Positions 1-11,672 of a stretch of DNA of 64,000 nucleotides are shown here, piece by piece. The first letter of the stretch is position 1, and each line of letters begins with the position of its first letter. The translations under genes were made by a program, and so were the position numbers. This DNA is from Nymphaea colorata (Eukaryota; Streptophyta; Magnoliopsida; Nymphaeales; Nymphaeaceae): the NCBI RefSeq assembly GCF_008831285.2, contig NC_045142.1, positions 3,539,001 to 3,603,000 of the forward strand. Direction: 5' to 3'. The notes beneath the pieces were generated by a model. That model was not told the DNA's origin and ran no database searches. It saw nothing but the letters and a program-made list of their open reading frames with translations.

Positions 1-177
1 ATGGCGCTCGCGCTGGTCGGAAACCTTCTCTCTATGCCCACCCATCGCCACCTTCCCGACATTTCTTCTCTCTCTATCACAAGGCATTCTACTGTGGGAT
101 TCCCCGTCTCCTCTCCGTCATCATCTTCTCTCTCTCTCGTCGTTTCTCCCCTTCCTCAAACCCACCATCTTGGTATG

Positions 178-210
<33 letters not shown>

Positions 211-647
211 TGTGTGTTCCTGTCTCTGCCTCTCTCTCAATTTTAATCCGTTGATGATCTTCTTTGTTTAGTGTACTGTGGTCGTGGGGATAAGAAGACC
301 GCCAAAGGGAAACGTTTCAGACACTCATATGGCAATGTGAGTTCCTTCTCCACCTTCAGCTCCATAATTCTTTTCATTTTCGTTCCTTTTTTGTGTGTAT
401 GTTTTGGCCTTCTCTGCCTTGTACAATCAGCAATAGTTATTGCCTAGTTTTGAATTCTTGGGGTTGTGTCTAAGGGATGAAAACGAAGGGTACCTTGTGT
501 GGTGTGTAACAGGCGAGGCCCAGAAACAAGAAGAAAGGGAGAGGGCCTGCGAGGCCGCCCACCACCCCAGCGCCGCCAAGGAAGGACCGCTTCGATGATG
601 GGGAGATCATCAAGATTGAACTGGACGAGTCTTTGTTCTCTAACTAG
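1..647 (+). CDS. PSRP4: Chloroplast 30S ribosomal protein bTHXc (PSRP4 / S31), three exons
   Basis: Nuclear gene for the small plastid-specific protein of the chloroplast 30S ribosomal subunit. Exons read by eye: 1-172, 272-336 and 513-647, all with GT/AG borders, giving a 123-residue protein. The first ~57 residues are rich in Ser, Thr, Pro and His, as in a chloroplast transit peptide. The mature part starts near [16 protein letters not shown] and continues with the basic stretch [16 protein letters not shown], then an acidic tail ending ESLFSN. This order ([31 protein letters not shown]) is characteristic of the family, known from established sequences. The ATG is the first base of the window, so the promoter, and possibly an earlier start, lie outside. 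Intron 1 carries a CT/GT microsatellite. Confidence 0.93.
179..218. repeat. (CT)n(GT)n microsatellite in PSRP4 intron 1
   Basis: A run of CT followed by a run of GT starts a few bases after the intron 1 donor. It is a simple-sequence repeat likely to vary in length between individuals. Confidence 0.9.
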
Positions 648-3173
648 AAATTGTTTCTGTTCGATGCCCTAGTCGGCCTTTATGCACTTTGTATTCCTTT
701 CTCTTTTCCTTGTAGATCGACTGCGAACTCTTCTTTGGGAGTAATCCCTCATGCTTTACTGGTACTGTTTGATGAATTTTGCTTTTGGAAGAAGTATTGG
801 TTGCATACAGGCATTTGCTTATGTTTGGACACTATGCTCTTGGGCAGGGGAATGTGCGCACACACATATAAACTTGATACAATTTGAAGTTTGTTACTAG
901 TAATAGAATAGCTCATTCTTTTCAGTTCTTCAGTGTATGGTTTTCTTACAAGTAAATCCACTCGAGCAAAATGGTGAGGACTGAACTTCGTTTAGGTGGA
1001 ATAACGGTTCATGGCTCATGCACATAATGAGATCAAAAAATCTGATTATGCACCCTCTACCCGCTCGAGAAACCTCACTCTACAAATTAAGCATCTCGAT
1101 CCTATTCTTTGCAACCGAATATTTTGTTTTATAAAGTGAACCGCTAGTTTGTTTTCATTATCTTGATTACAATATGCCGACTAGCAGTTAATAAACATCT
1201 GCTTTAAAAGAGATAATATTATTTTTCGTGTCCCTTGAGAAAAAGATGCAATTTCATTTGTTTGTTGTCAAGGATTTTAACGTGGTTTCTGGAAAGGCAC
1301 ATTTTATGTCAGGTCTTGCTGCAGGGAGCTTCTTAGTGTGGTTTGTCACGTTGTCATATTTCCTCAAGATTCGCTTGCCAGTGTCAAGGACTCAAAATTA
1401 TTGGGGCTGTGGCGTCTTGTCAGTTCCTGTGCTTACTGTAAACAAACACAAAACTAGTACTTTGGTCCATTCATTTTTCTCTTATGACTTGGTCGTCATG
1501 TATCTTGCATTTCCAGAAAATAAAATACATTCTTGACCTTCTGGTTATGGACTGTTGGAACGTCTGAAATTTTATTTCATCTATGGCCTCATGGTCTATA
1601 TGTCTGTTCTGCTTTTAGGATCGGTAGTTTTTGGAGATAGCTGATGTTAAAGATGTGGCGTTTCCTTAAATTGGATGAGCCCATGCATCTTCTTTTTCAC
1701 CCTTTTGCTCTCTCGCTTGATTTTCAGTGGTTACCTGATGGTTGCCATGGAAATCTGCAAATGCTGTTTCACTCGTTTAATTTTAGTGGCTCGCTGAACA
1801 TAGATGGGTATTAACGCTTTAGCAATTAGTGAGATCCATTTCCATGGCTACCAAGCAATAGATATCTTGATGGCATTCATAACGATAAAATTTCCGGGGT
1901 AGGAAGAGGCTTCAAGAAATTTTAGTTTTTGTTTTTGCTTTAACCACCGAAGGATGCCCATCCCTGCGCAGAAGTTACCAATCTTCTGTTCGAAAACGGC
2001 GACTTGTTCAACTCTCTTACATCTCGTCTCGAATTCTCTGATAATCCATAGACCACATTATCTTAATGATGGCCTGTTATGTATTATGTGATTTACTACA
2101 GTTCTGTATTGATGAAAGGATGTACTGTACGTTCTACTGCTGATTTCTCCGCTATTAACCATAATAAAACAGAACTCATGCTGCCATGATAGTTTTCTTC
2201 TCCTCAATCTCTGTTGCCGACAGTCATGTTAAGATGGGTGGGAGAAAGATGGGAAACTTGGCAGCTGGAACTGCAGAACAGGTCCTTTCTTTTTCTACCA
2301 AAAAAAAACAAGGCATGGGAGGACGACATCACATGCTGCAGACCGTACCTTCAAAAAGCATCACCGGATCTGTCACAGGGTGTGTGTTTTCTTCCTGCAC
2401 CATATCTTCTGCAAGGGAGGAAGCGAGAATCCTGCTAAAGTTGTGCTCTGCTATCCAAGTTGGACAAAGATTCAACTTGTTATTTTCCTTTCAATTTGAT
2501 CCTATTTCCATTTTTTTACCTTTGTTCTCAGTCTGCTTAGTCAGCAGATGAAAAAGGCCGAGTCCCATGGACAATTGCTGTGAAAAGGAGCTAATAAAAA
2601 AGAATGAAACAAACATGCCGACGTCATCCTGCACAACTGCTTACTCAACAAAGTGAAAGGGTATTCTTTCTTAAGGCTATCTCTGCGTGCATGCCATGGA
2701 ATTGGACATCCAAAGTTTGTTACAAAAGTAGATTTAGAAAAAAGAAATGCAATACAGTACAAAAGAAGATCGTAGTTTATAGTTGGTTTCTGCAATTTAG
2801 CTGACTGTCCTTGATATCTTAGTCTCAATCCGACGACGGACAGGGAAAGCAGGGGATTAACAATAGGATGGTTCTTCAATAAAACAATGGGGAGGCGTTT
2901 TTCTAATGTTTCCTGAGGGAAACAGCGACGGTGATGTGACAGACCTGCACCGTCGCCGGCCTGGTGGTCGGTTGGAATTTTTTATCCTTTGCCGGCCAAG
3001 AATCCTTTTCAAAACTCCGTCGGTTGTGTCATCCTATCCATCATCCGCCTTATCGCTCGAAGCTTGTATAGTTATATATTAGAAGCGCCTCTTTCCCTAT
3101 GGTTGCATTCTAACGTGAGATCTCGTGCTCTTTCACGCGACCGAATTCTTCCATCCTGAGAGGCGTGCCAGGG
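648..3173. other. Intergenic: PSRP4 3' flank and promoter of the next gene
   Basis: No gene recognised. Open frames here are short, unrelated to known families and lack codon structure. The last ~110 bases hold a TATA-like stretch (TATAGTTATATATTA near 3066-3080), a plausible promoter for the gene starting at 3174. No transposon ends were recognised. Confidence 0.5.
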
Positions 3174-3719
3174 ATGATCAACGGGGGACATGAACATGCC
3201 CAAGTTGGTTCGGCAGAAGAAGCGTCCATGTATCAAAAGTCCCCCTTTTCCTTATCTTCGTCGTCGTCTTCCTCACCAGGCTACCCTACCTCTTCTTACG
3301 GTTCAAGTTATTCTTCAAGGTCTGCCAACCGAACAAATTTGATGGATCTAATGGGACGAGGAAATTCATCCTTGGGAAGGTTGTTTGCCATGGAACACTC
3401 CTCTCCATGTCTGCGTTTCAAGGACGATAACCATGGCTCTTGCCTGGTTAGGACTCCATTTCAATGGCAAAGTCACGGAGGGGAGAGGCCGGAGAGCTTT
3501 AAAATACCACCAACGGCGGCTGCCATCAACCATATGAACAACACTTGGAAATTTGAGCTTCAACAGCACGCCACGGCAGATCCAGAATCCGGTAGATGCT
3601 TATGCTTCCAACAGAAAAAAAACCAGAGGTTGCGAAGGACAAAATCATTTAGGAGTTTGCCGCGATCTCATTCGTTGGGATGCAAATACTGCATCGAAAT
3701 TTGTCAAGCATACAGTTAG
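3174..3719 (+). CDS. Uncharacterised Ser-rich protein, single exon
   Basis: An open frame of 181 residues from ATG 3174. The same frame runs a little further upstream through a GTG (3165), but the ATG is the sensible eukaryotic start and lies about 100 bases after a TATA-like element. The protein has a Ser/Tyr-rich low-complexity stretch (roughly residues 20-50), then a possible conserved block (SSLGRLFAMEHSSPCLRF). A basic Arg/Lys-Ser patch near the C-terminus (RLRRTKSFRSLPRSHS) could be a phosphorylation or nuclear-targeting segment. There is no membrane segment or known domain. The frame is richer in GC than its flanks, which supports coding. I do not recognise the family; a further 3' exon or a spurious frame cannot be excluded. 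Confidence 0.5.
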   Translation: MINGGHEHAQVGSAEEASMYQKSPFSLSSSSSSSPGYPTSSYGSSYSSRSANRTNLMDLMGRGNSSLGRLFAMEHSSPCLRFKDDNHGSCLVRTPFQWQSHGGERPESFKIPPTAAAINHMNNTWKFELQQHATADPESGRCLCFQQKKNQRLRRTKSFRSLPRSHSLGCKYCIEICQAYS

Positions 3720-3890
3720 ATTAAAAATCTTTGCTGTTGGAAGAAAATTTCGATGCATGTTGCTGTTTCACCGGTTTCAGGATACTCTACAAGTTTTCTG
3801 TAAAATGGTTCAAGCCAAACATGTGGTTCGTTCCTGAACATCGTCTTACCTCACCTCAAGAACAAATTATTTGACCATGTTGAACACCAA

Positions 3891-5150
3891 TTAGTACTCG
3901 CAGAAAATACAGTGATCGGAAATTAATCTGTGAATGATGCTCCCATTCTCAATTGCAATTCTGTTACTCTGTCTGTTCCACAAATGAATCGCGTAGGTCT
4001 CCTGATGGAGATGAACAAGCTTGGCCTCCACCCACCTTGATGCCGCCGGCGTTGCCGGCTGCCGGAAGTACCCGCCAATTCTACTCCAATCCACAGGGTA
4101 AAAAGCCATGGGAGGGAGGATGGTGAAGTTAAAACCTGGCCTGCCTGCCACCCTTGAGGCCACCCTTGAAACCAGATAGGGGCCATTATGTCCCCACTTG
4201 GTCCCGTCAAACGTGAGTGAGAATTCCTGGATGAACTTGAATAACAGTGGGTGGTTTTTATCAAAAACCAGAACGGCGTTGTTCAGTCGCCTCCATTCCC
4301 CTGTCTCTGCGATCATTGACTGAGCTCCTATAGAATTCCTGAGACTAGAAAAGCTTCTCAGTATTATGACATCCGTGTCGACGTAAACACCACCAAATTT
4401 GTAAAGAACGGCGATCCTCAGCAGGTTGGACAGGTTCTGAGCAAGTGGGATCTCACCCGGGTCGACGTTCCCCTTCCTCAATTCCTTGAACCAGAGCTCA
4501 GCCGGCGTGCCGTTAAACAGAAACTGCAAATCGGGCGCCAGCGCCATTACCCGGTAACCTCTAGCAGATAGCGGTTTCAGTATCCGGCGGCCGCGGCCGG
4601 AGTCCATGCTCCTCGAGAGGATGAGCAGACAGGCAAAAGGGTGTTGCTTGAAGAGCGACTCCAGGGAGAAGAGCTCCCTCTGTCCGAACGATTCCGTTGA
4701 TGAAATCCATGTCATGAAGAACCGGATTTCGCATCCTATTGAGAAGAATTCGCTAGCCGCCTTTGCGAAACGGCGCGACGAGCGGCCCGGGTGGATTATC
4801 TTAAACGTGGGGAGGTTCCTTCTAAACCATGACATCCTCTCATCTGCAGAGACATTAAGAGGAGGAAGAAGACAATGGGGATCGATTGCATGTTTCGACT
4901 GCCAACCACCCAGTTCTTGTTCCACCTGCAAGAAGCTCTGGTGGGTACGTTGGAAGGGCTTCAATCTTCTATGCTGCGCATGAGCAGGACTCCCGTGGAT
5001 CGAAAAATTGGCAGAGGCAAGCAGGATCGTGAGAAGGAGAAGAAGAGCAGCAAGGGAAACGATGGTCGGCAGGGGAGGCGTCCTGTGATGGAATTGTCGG
5101 CGAACAGTGGGATTCAGCGAGGGAAAAAAATGCCGGGAGCTTACCAACAT
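3891..5150 (-). CDS. Golgi alpha-1,4-glycosyltransferase (A4GALT-like, GT32 type), single exon
   Basis: A 419-residue type II membrane protein. It has a short cytosolic N-terminus, one hydrophobic anchor (about residues 29-48), a stem, then a lumenal catalytic domain. The sugar-binding block RIAVLYKFGGVYVDTDVI carries the DXD motif (DTD at 258-260), which binds the metal and nucleotide sugar in this fold. The downstream segment with HNGPYLVSRV and the C-terminal ETYAIHLWN fit the alpha-1,4-glycosyltransferase conserved region of plant lactosylceramide 4-alpha-galactosyltransferase-like proteins. Length and the intronless state agree with those plant members. The ATG at 5150 directly precedes the anchor. 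The acceptor substrate cannot be read from sequence; plant members are named by homology and need not make animal-type glycolipids. Confidence 0.88.
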   Translation of the reverse strand: MLVSSRHFFPSLNPTVRRQFHHRTPPLPTIVSLAALLLLLTILLASANFSIHGSPAHAQHRRLKPFQRTHQSFLQVEQELGGWQSKHAIDPHCLLPPLNVSADERMSWFRRNLPTFKIIHPGRSSRRFAKAASEFFSIGCEIRFFMTWISSTESFGQRELFSLESLFKQHPFACLLILSRSMDSGRGRRILKPLSARGYRVMALAPDLQFLFNGTPAELWFKELRKGNVDPGEIPLAQNLSNLLRIAVLYKFGGVYVDTDVIILRSFSSLRNSIGAQSMIAETGEWRRLNNAVLVFDKNHPLLFKFIQEFSLTFDGTKWGHNGPYLVSRVASRVAGRPGFNFTILPPMAFYPVDWSRIGGYFRQPATPAASRWVEAKLVHLHQETYAIHLWNRQSNRIAIENGSIIHRLISDHCIFCEY

Positions 5151-5519
5151 ATTGGTGATCGGTGTTCATTGTTCGACTAACGACGGACAATCATGAACAT
5201 TTCACGATGACTGGAGCAATTTGGAAAGCGAGAACAGAAGGAATCTCATCGCTTAGCGCCAGAACACAGTCTAGGAAACTCGATCCTGCGTTTCTGTGGA
5301 AAGATTTTGCATGTCGCTGCAGAAGTTCTAAGCAGCCTTAGAGATTTGAAGGGAGAATTGGGAAAGTGAAATTGGGGAGCGATTTAACTTGCTTTTGTTT
5401 CTTTCCGATCTCATGGTGTAGTAATTTCTTGAAGTAAGTCAAGAAAACTTTTGGCAGCCAAGTCTGAAAGGGAAAGGTCACTACTCTATGCAGGATCGGT
5501 TACATGCCTTCACAACTCG

Positions 5520-5890
5520 GCTCCACTCGAACTCACCCGATTAAACTGGACTCGAGCTCGAATACTAGAATAAAAGAGTTGAGTTCAAGTTCAGAAATGA
5601 ACTGGGTTAATTCAACAGTTTGATCTCGAGTTAGGATTCTCGGCTTGGTTAGACTCGATTGAGCTAGCAAAAAATAAAGAATATGTAAAAGGCAATTCAC
5701 AACATTATCATGACTGAAAAGTTATCTTAGCGGGTTTCTATGTGGCTAGCCTAGCAACACTGACATTCACCACTAGCACTAAATGAACATTTTTTTAATA
5801 AACAGCTCAACTGAGCTCGAGCCAGACCTCATCTCAAGCTTGGCCGAGCCGAGTTTGAGCTTCTTAAGCTCAGGCCGAGCGCGAGTTTAT
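5520..5890. repeat. GAGCTCGAG-rich interspersed repeat, decayed copy
   Basis: Many short GAGCTCGAG / ACTCGAACTC words in both orientations. The same composition occurs at 15.55-15.87, 31.80-32.97 and 45.82-46.08 kb. The 31.8-kb copy has hAT-like ends and a target duplication, so this copy is probably a decayed relative; clear ends were not seen here. Confidence 0.45.
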
Positions 5891-6713
5891 GCTGGTGACA
5901 AATCAACCGAGGAGTTTCCCAAGTTTTCTCAAAATTACCAGAACACTTTTAGGGGTTCCTTCCTGGCTTTAATAGCCATTAAAGCTGGTGGACGACGCCA
6001 TTGAAAGATGGGCATCTGTGTCATTGTCTCAAGTGTCAATTTTTCCCATCAGGAAAGGAAAATTCCTCACACAGGGTTGCTGCTGGGGAGTTTCTGCAGC
6101 TTCAGGCAGTGAATGGGGAGTTGGCATTCACATGTGAGTGGGGCCTTGCAAGTATTTGCATGATGTGATGGATTCATGCATGAGGAAGCAGTCAAAAAAC
6201 TGAATTAGGTGAAAACTTCTACCATCTTCTGGCATTGGTTCCAACTCTTACCGAACAACCTTCATTAAGCAGGCCTACGTGAACTGACCTCCATTGATTT
6301 TCTGCTTTTTTTGCTGCAAGATCAACCAGATTCACCACTAATACGTCCATCACTTTGATGTTCATAGAGTTCCATAGATAGAATTACTGTTGTTGGGGAC
6401 TAAACTGTGAGTAGGAGAGTTTCATGTGGGTCGGTTAGAAGTTGCTGCACGTCGACCAATCAAAGCCAATCGGTGTCATGGGGTGAGACAATTTCTTTGG
6501 TCCATGTGCTCGGAGTTATGTTAAACAAAGGGTTGAAGGGGATGATGAGCTGCCATTGTTGGTTGTTCTGCTGAACTTTAAGAAAATGAAAGCCAAAGCC
6601 TCTTTTTAGTTACCCTGAGAGTCATCCTTTCTGTTCAAAGTTTTCCTGGATTCTATCTGGCTGCTAGACCTTGGAGTAAATTAAACCAGAACACATGACT
6701 ACTCAGTAGCAGA

Positions 6714-6899
6714 GCTACATGCAGTTTGGTATGGGTCACTGCCGGGCCAAATTAAAGTTTCAAAATTTTGACAAAAGCCCAAAAATCATTTCAAATTTTT
6801 TATATTGGACAAGTAAAATTATCTAAAATTTACATGTTATTTAAAAAAAATTGAGGGAGGGGGCCAGGGCCCTTGCAGTCCCTGGCTCCGCTGATACTG
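6714..6899. mobile_element. Short non-autonomous hAT element, Tip100-like ends (MITE)
   Basis: Starts CAGTAGCAGAGC and ends GGCTCCGCTGATACTG, whose reverse complement (CAGTATCAGCGGAGCC) resembles the start. The interior has the AATTAAAGTTT...TTTACATGT signature shared with 22435-22620 and 26945-27095. Ends of the CAGNGGCGGAGC type are typical of the Tip100 branch of hAT transposons. No clear 8-bp target duplication is left. Confidence 0.5.
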
Positions 6900-8305
6900 T
6901 CAAATTAAACTAGAATATGGACCTTCATTGGCTACATAATTCGGAAGCCCAGCACGAGGACTCAAGCGTGAGGTAGTGGCATAGCACCCTATATTACCAG
7001 TAGCGGAGCAACTTGGGGACTGGTGTTGCCCACACCTGCCCTTCAAAAATTTCATTGGGATCGAGGCTAGACTGAGGCACAGTCACATGCGGCGCCCACA
7101 TCAGACTTGGGTCGGTACCCTCCACTAGGGGAAGAATGTTCCTGCCTATCCAACAAGGATGAAGGCCATTAATCCGAGCTTAGATTAGGTGATCAAAGAA
7201 AAAACTGGGTTATCAGTGAAATTATTAGTCATCTGTCCTAGGCCAAGTATACAATGAGCTTCCTTGCCTAAGTCCCCACCATAGTGCAAGCGCTTCATGA
7301 ATCTAAAATTGCCTTTCCCATGGTTCGCACGCCAAGATATGGAATCAAAAACCTTAAGACCTCTCAGCTTAACTTTCCATCCAGGGTTATGAAATAGTCA
7401 AGGTGCACCAGGAATCCATAGGGAAAGAGTGGTTAAACTCTGATTTCCAGCTTCAATGTGCACTTTGGCTGTTTTATTTATTCGAAATCCAATTTCAATG
7501 GAAGATATTGACTTTCCTTTTCAGCTGGCTGTTGGTTGACTCGAGATCTTTAAATTGAAGGAAATGAATACCTCAATATCCAGGAAATATGGCGGCAAAA
7601 TCTCTTATTGGCTTAACTCAAATATTAAAGAAAATGATAAGAAAGATTTTCCAACAATACCAAGTTCTATAGGAGCAATGAAGCTCGCTTAACAAGAGCC
7701 GACAAGGGTAGAATATAGTTCTATTACCAAGATTATGGAATGCCATTTTCAAAACTAACTGCCATTCAAATGATTGAGGCAATTAACTGGAGGTTAATTA
7801 GGCAAATCATCAAGAACAGTTCAATTTGTCCTCAATGAAATACTTTAGAGTTGAACTGATCTTAATCCTCTTCAATGCTTTGGTACAGAGTTCTTACCAG
7901 TGCAATCTTATTTATTTTTGTTGATGATTGCTACCAAACTATGTCATTGGGATAATACTGAAAGTATATCGTCACTTTTGGTTTCAGTATTGTTATAAAA
8001 CTCAAAACTGTGAACTTGGTGTAGACAAGAATCAACAACTCTTAGATGTGCTAATGGTATTGACTTTTATTAATGAAATCTTGACATTTACTGTACCTAG
8101 GAATCCGCCACAATCCAAAAACCACAAGTTCGCTGGATTTGCTCTTTAATCTCAATTAAATTTCCCTCCTCTTCTTCTCTGTCAAATCTTTACGCCAATC
8201 TCTTCAATCTTCACAACTCCTCGAGCGCTTCTTTAATACTGGCCTACGCCTGTTACAACTCACCTGCAACTAATCTTTCCCTCTCTCTCCCTCTCTATCT
8301 CACTC

Positions 8306-9109
8306 ATGGCCGGGAAGAAGGATGGAAAAAGCGGCAAATCAAAAATGGGTCGACAGAAGATAGAGATTAAGAAGATAACGAACGAGGAGGCTCGTCAGGT
8401 CTGCTTTTCGAAACGACGGCACGGGCTCATCAAAAAGGCTGGAGAGCTCTGCATCCTCTGTGGGGCAGAGGTTGCCATCATCGTCTTTTCCCCTGCAGGC
8501 AAGGCTTTCTCTTACGGCGACCCCTCTGTCGACTCTGTCATCAACCGCTTCCGCGATCCTTCCTCCTTCGTTTCCGGCCCTCCCGACGCCCATCGCGTCG
8601 CCAACGTTCAGGAGCTCAACAGCCAGCACGAAAAGCTCGTCCAACAGATCGAGGTGGAGAAGAAGCGCCGCCTCGAGCTGCAGAAGCAGCAGCGGAGCGA
8701 GGCGCGCGGCCACACAGGCCGCCTCTGGGACGCCGACGTGGACAGCCTCTCGCCGGAGCAACTGGAGGAGTTCAAGGGCGCGCTCGAGGAGATGAGGTCG
8801 GCTCTCGCCAAGCGCACCGACGAACTCATGATGGGAATGGCGATGATGCACCTGCCCTCCACCGTTCACCACCACCAGTTTATTCCGCCGTCGCTCGCTT
8901 CTCCTGCTTCCTATGCTTCTAATTCCTCCATTGCTCCTCTGCCTTCCAACTGCTTCCTCAATGGGTACAACACCAACTCCATGATAATGCCCTTCGCTAA
9001 CAACAGCAACGCCTTCATGGGGCCTTCAAGCCTTCACGAAACCATGCCAAACTCCGGCGACTATTTCGTCAATAACCAGTTTGCCGGCCGTCCCTTCTAC
9101 CGGCTTTGA
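8306..9109 (+). CDS. Type I (M-alpha) MADS-box transcription factor, AGL61/AGL62-like
   Basis: A single-exon 267-residue DNA-binding protein. After a basic lead of 13 residues, the SRF-type MADS domain runs from MGRQKIEIKKI (residue 14) through CFSKRRHGLIKKAGELCILC to VAIIVFSPAGKAFSYGDPSV. This wording, including GKAFSYGDPSVDSVINRF, matches the M-alpha AGL61/AGL62 class. No K-domain follows. Instead there is a charged coiled-coil-like stretch (about residues 100-135) and a Ser/Asn/Pro-rich tail, as usual for type I proteins. Known relatives act in the central cell and endosperm as heterodimers with M-gamma partners; that role is inferred here. The frame is GC-rich against AT-rich flanks. ATG 8306 is the first in frame and follows a CT-rich leader. 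Confidence 0.92.
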   Translation: MAGKKDGKSGKSKMGRQKIEIKKITNEEARQVCFSKRRHGLIKKAGELCILCGAEVAIIVFSPAGKAFSYGDPSVDSVINRFRDPSSFVSGPPDAHRVANVQELNSQHEKLVQQIEVEKKRRLELQKQQRSEARGHTGRLWDADVDSLSPEQLEEFKGALEEMRSALAKRTDELMMGMAMMHLPSTVHHHQFIPPSLASPASYASNSSIAPLPSNCFLNGYNTNSMIMPFANNSNAFMGPSSLHETMPNSGDYFVNNQFAGRPFYRL

Positions 9110-10144
9110 GGAGTTCCCTATCTCATAAGAGTCTCTAATTAAAACTTTGGTATTTCACCTTTTGATGTGACATTAATTCGGTTGTGGTTCACCGTGCATA
9201 ACAAAGGCTGCAGTCTTCTAATTTTAGATATTCAGACTTTTAATGTATGTCACTTGATATTATGAGTAGAGCCCTTTCAAATTTTGGTCACATTAATTGT
9301 AACAAATTATGGGTTCCGCCCTTTTTTTTTTTTGATAGACTTAGGGACTAATTAGATAAGTGTTGTTGGCCAACTTTTAGTCTCCAGGTGTTTTGGTGCA
9401 TTTTCTTTTGTAGATGATGTAGACTAATGTACTAGCTGATATGCATTTGGAAATAAAAAGACATGAACTGTATCCCTGAAAGATAAATGTTAGAGACCAG
9501 CTTTGTTTTTTAATTTGTTTTTACAACACGATTGCTACATACATTCAAGGGAAGCAATGGCCGAGCTACATGCGGTAAAAAATTTCTTGATTTTACATAT
9601 TCATGCCCTCAATAATTTTCACCTTTTGCTTATTAGAGGCCTTAAAAGAATCTACAATTGTTTGAATTAGTGTTCCTTTATAGTTTACGCAATGAACACG
9701 ATGCTGTATATAAATTTCATTTAAAGTATTAAATAAAAGCTTAAACTACAATGCATGCATTTGCCGGATGTGGATTTCTCCGGCTATCCTGGTGTTCCGG
9801 CCTCTCACGCGGAAGCCTGCATACGTGAGAGGCTGGACGGACGAATGGCTGAGGATTTCAGTTCCTCTACATGTGTTTTCGTTGCTCTTGTCCTTTGAAA
9901 ATTGTAAATTAAAACGAAAAGAAAAAAAGCCATGTCCAATATTTGCTAATTCAGAAAAATGGATGGCATTATGGAATATCAGCCAAAGTATTGGACCTTA
10001 CAATGAAAAAGAATTAACATGACAAAAAATAACTTGTCATTTAGATAGATGTCAATGAATTTTATTTGAATTAGATATCGAATCCGGTGGTTAGAGAAGT
10101 ACAAAGGCAAGTAAGCAGCATGGTTTGATTAATAACAAAAATAA

Positions 10145-10290
10145 TTTTAAAAATTAATTGGGTTGGATTGAGTCTCGTCGGGCCAATCCGTGCCAGCCTG
10201 GGCCCGGGCTGGGTTTTACGGGCCCGAGTCTGGGCCCATACGAGCCAGGTACCAGGCCCCTGCCGGTGGCCCGGCCCGGCGCCCACCCCT
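10145..10290. repeat. GGGCC-rich repeat fragment (hAT-like end)
   Basis: A dense run of GGGCCCGGGC-type words ending GGCGCCCACCCCTA. The reverse complement of that end begins TAGGGGTGGGCGCC, a common hAT terminal sequence. It is related in composition to 24651-24957 and 26623-26940. Only one end is visible. Confidence 0.4.
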
Positions 10291-11524
10291 AATTACGACT
10301 ATTCTGCTATCATTCATAGATTAATTTGCATTCTGAATTCTCGTTGTCGGCAGTGAATGGGACAATTTCAAAAGTCATGATTCTGAAAGTCTTGGAGCAC
10401 ATACCCAAGTCGAGTGGAAGCACTTCGTGTGGTTGGACCAAGTCCGACTTAATAAACTGCCAGACAAGGGTTGCAGATAGGTTGGGGTTCGCCCCACGGA
10501 ACCCTTTTTTTTGAAAGTTTAAATTAGTGGTTGAATTTGGGCAGATCTGAGTTATAGGACAGCCCCACAAGGCCCCGGTTACTGTCCCATAGCCAATTGA
10601 AAATTTGCTAAAATTCTCCTGCGTAGAACCGTGAGGGCAGTTGCCCATACAGGTCCACATGTAGTTCCATCATTCATGGAGGCCCACTCTAAGAGAAAGA
10701 AAGCTGAAAGGGGATTGGTACGAGAGAAAGAAAAATATCAAACCAGGGGTTGTATGGAGAACTATTATCTAAATCATATGAAGATTGGAAACCCATTACT
10801 GAACTCAACTCAGTTACAAAGATGAGTTCGGTTGGTGGGTTGTCGTACCTGAGTATGTTGCTATTGAAGTGGAAAGTACTTCGATCCTCTCTTGACAAGT
10901 CCTTTTCTGATTGAATTTGAACTGGATATCGGTGACAAACCGATTTGATCCATCGGAAGTTAGGTGGAGTTTGACAGCAGCAGATTTGAGAAATGTTGAT
11001 TTAATATCGACCCTCTGCCTTCAAATTTTAAATATTACTCTTTTTTTTTTATGTAAACAAGGAAAATAGAGGCCTTAAGTGTGAATCTTAGATCTGACCT
11101 AAGATCCTTAGTTTAATGAACTATTAATTCTATCACAGATTTTTTTTGTCATACCAACAATCTATAGATTTTAAATCCGGAGTAATCAAATATCCTTGTG
11201 ATTTCATATCCACTTGTATCTTTGGGACCAACAGGCAATTGTGGTTCAACAGTTTGAACAATTTATTAGTGTATTAAATAAATTGACAACTCAAATAAAA
11301 GATTTTCCTATTTATATAATGCTTGAGTGTTTGGTTGCGAGATAATTGTACTTTCTTGTTCCAATGATAGTTATCGGGCGAGCGACAAAGTCTCTTGGCT
11401 TCGATACGGTTTCCTTCGGTTTTTAATTTCGAGAACACTCAAAACTTCACAAGAAGTGAAACACTAAGAGCACAGTCTTCTCGTTTCCCTCAGAAAAGGT
11501 TGGGCCAATTCAGATCGATGAACA

Positions 11525-11672
11525 CATGTGGGCAATTGCCCACACCAGCCCGTAGAATTTGCTTTATTTACACATATAAACTTCGTTAATTTTATTTCTT
11601 TTTATATATGACTGCCTCTTAAAGTAGTTTAAAATTTGAAATAGGCCAAAAATTTCTGACTCCGCGGCACAG
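11525..11672 (-). mobile_element. Short Tip100-like MITE, reverse orientation
   Basis: Read on the minus strand it starts CTGTGCCGCGGAGTCAGAAATTTTTGGCC and ends GGTGTGGGCAATTGCCCACA. This is the same start and end pairing as 19223-19385 and 61695-61945. Confidence 0.45.

Larger units (their letters stand above)
5151..8305. other. Intergenic, repeat-bearing
   Basis: No gene recognised. It holds fragments of the GAGCTCGAG-rich repeat family (about 5520-5890) and a short element with Tip100-like ends (6714-6899). A reversed terminal fragment of that same type lies near 6998-7050. From about 7100 to 8160 the sequence is AT-rich with no recognisable structure. The last ~150 bases are pyrimidine-rich and lead into the MADS gene. 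Confidence 0.5.

Noticed and set aside
8339-8875. Long open frame opposite the MADS gene
   Set aside because: Shadow of the GC-rich MADS coding strand; Leu/Val/Glu-rich, no domain.
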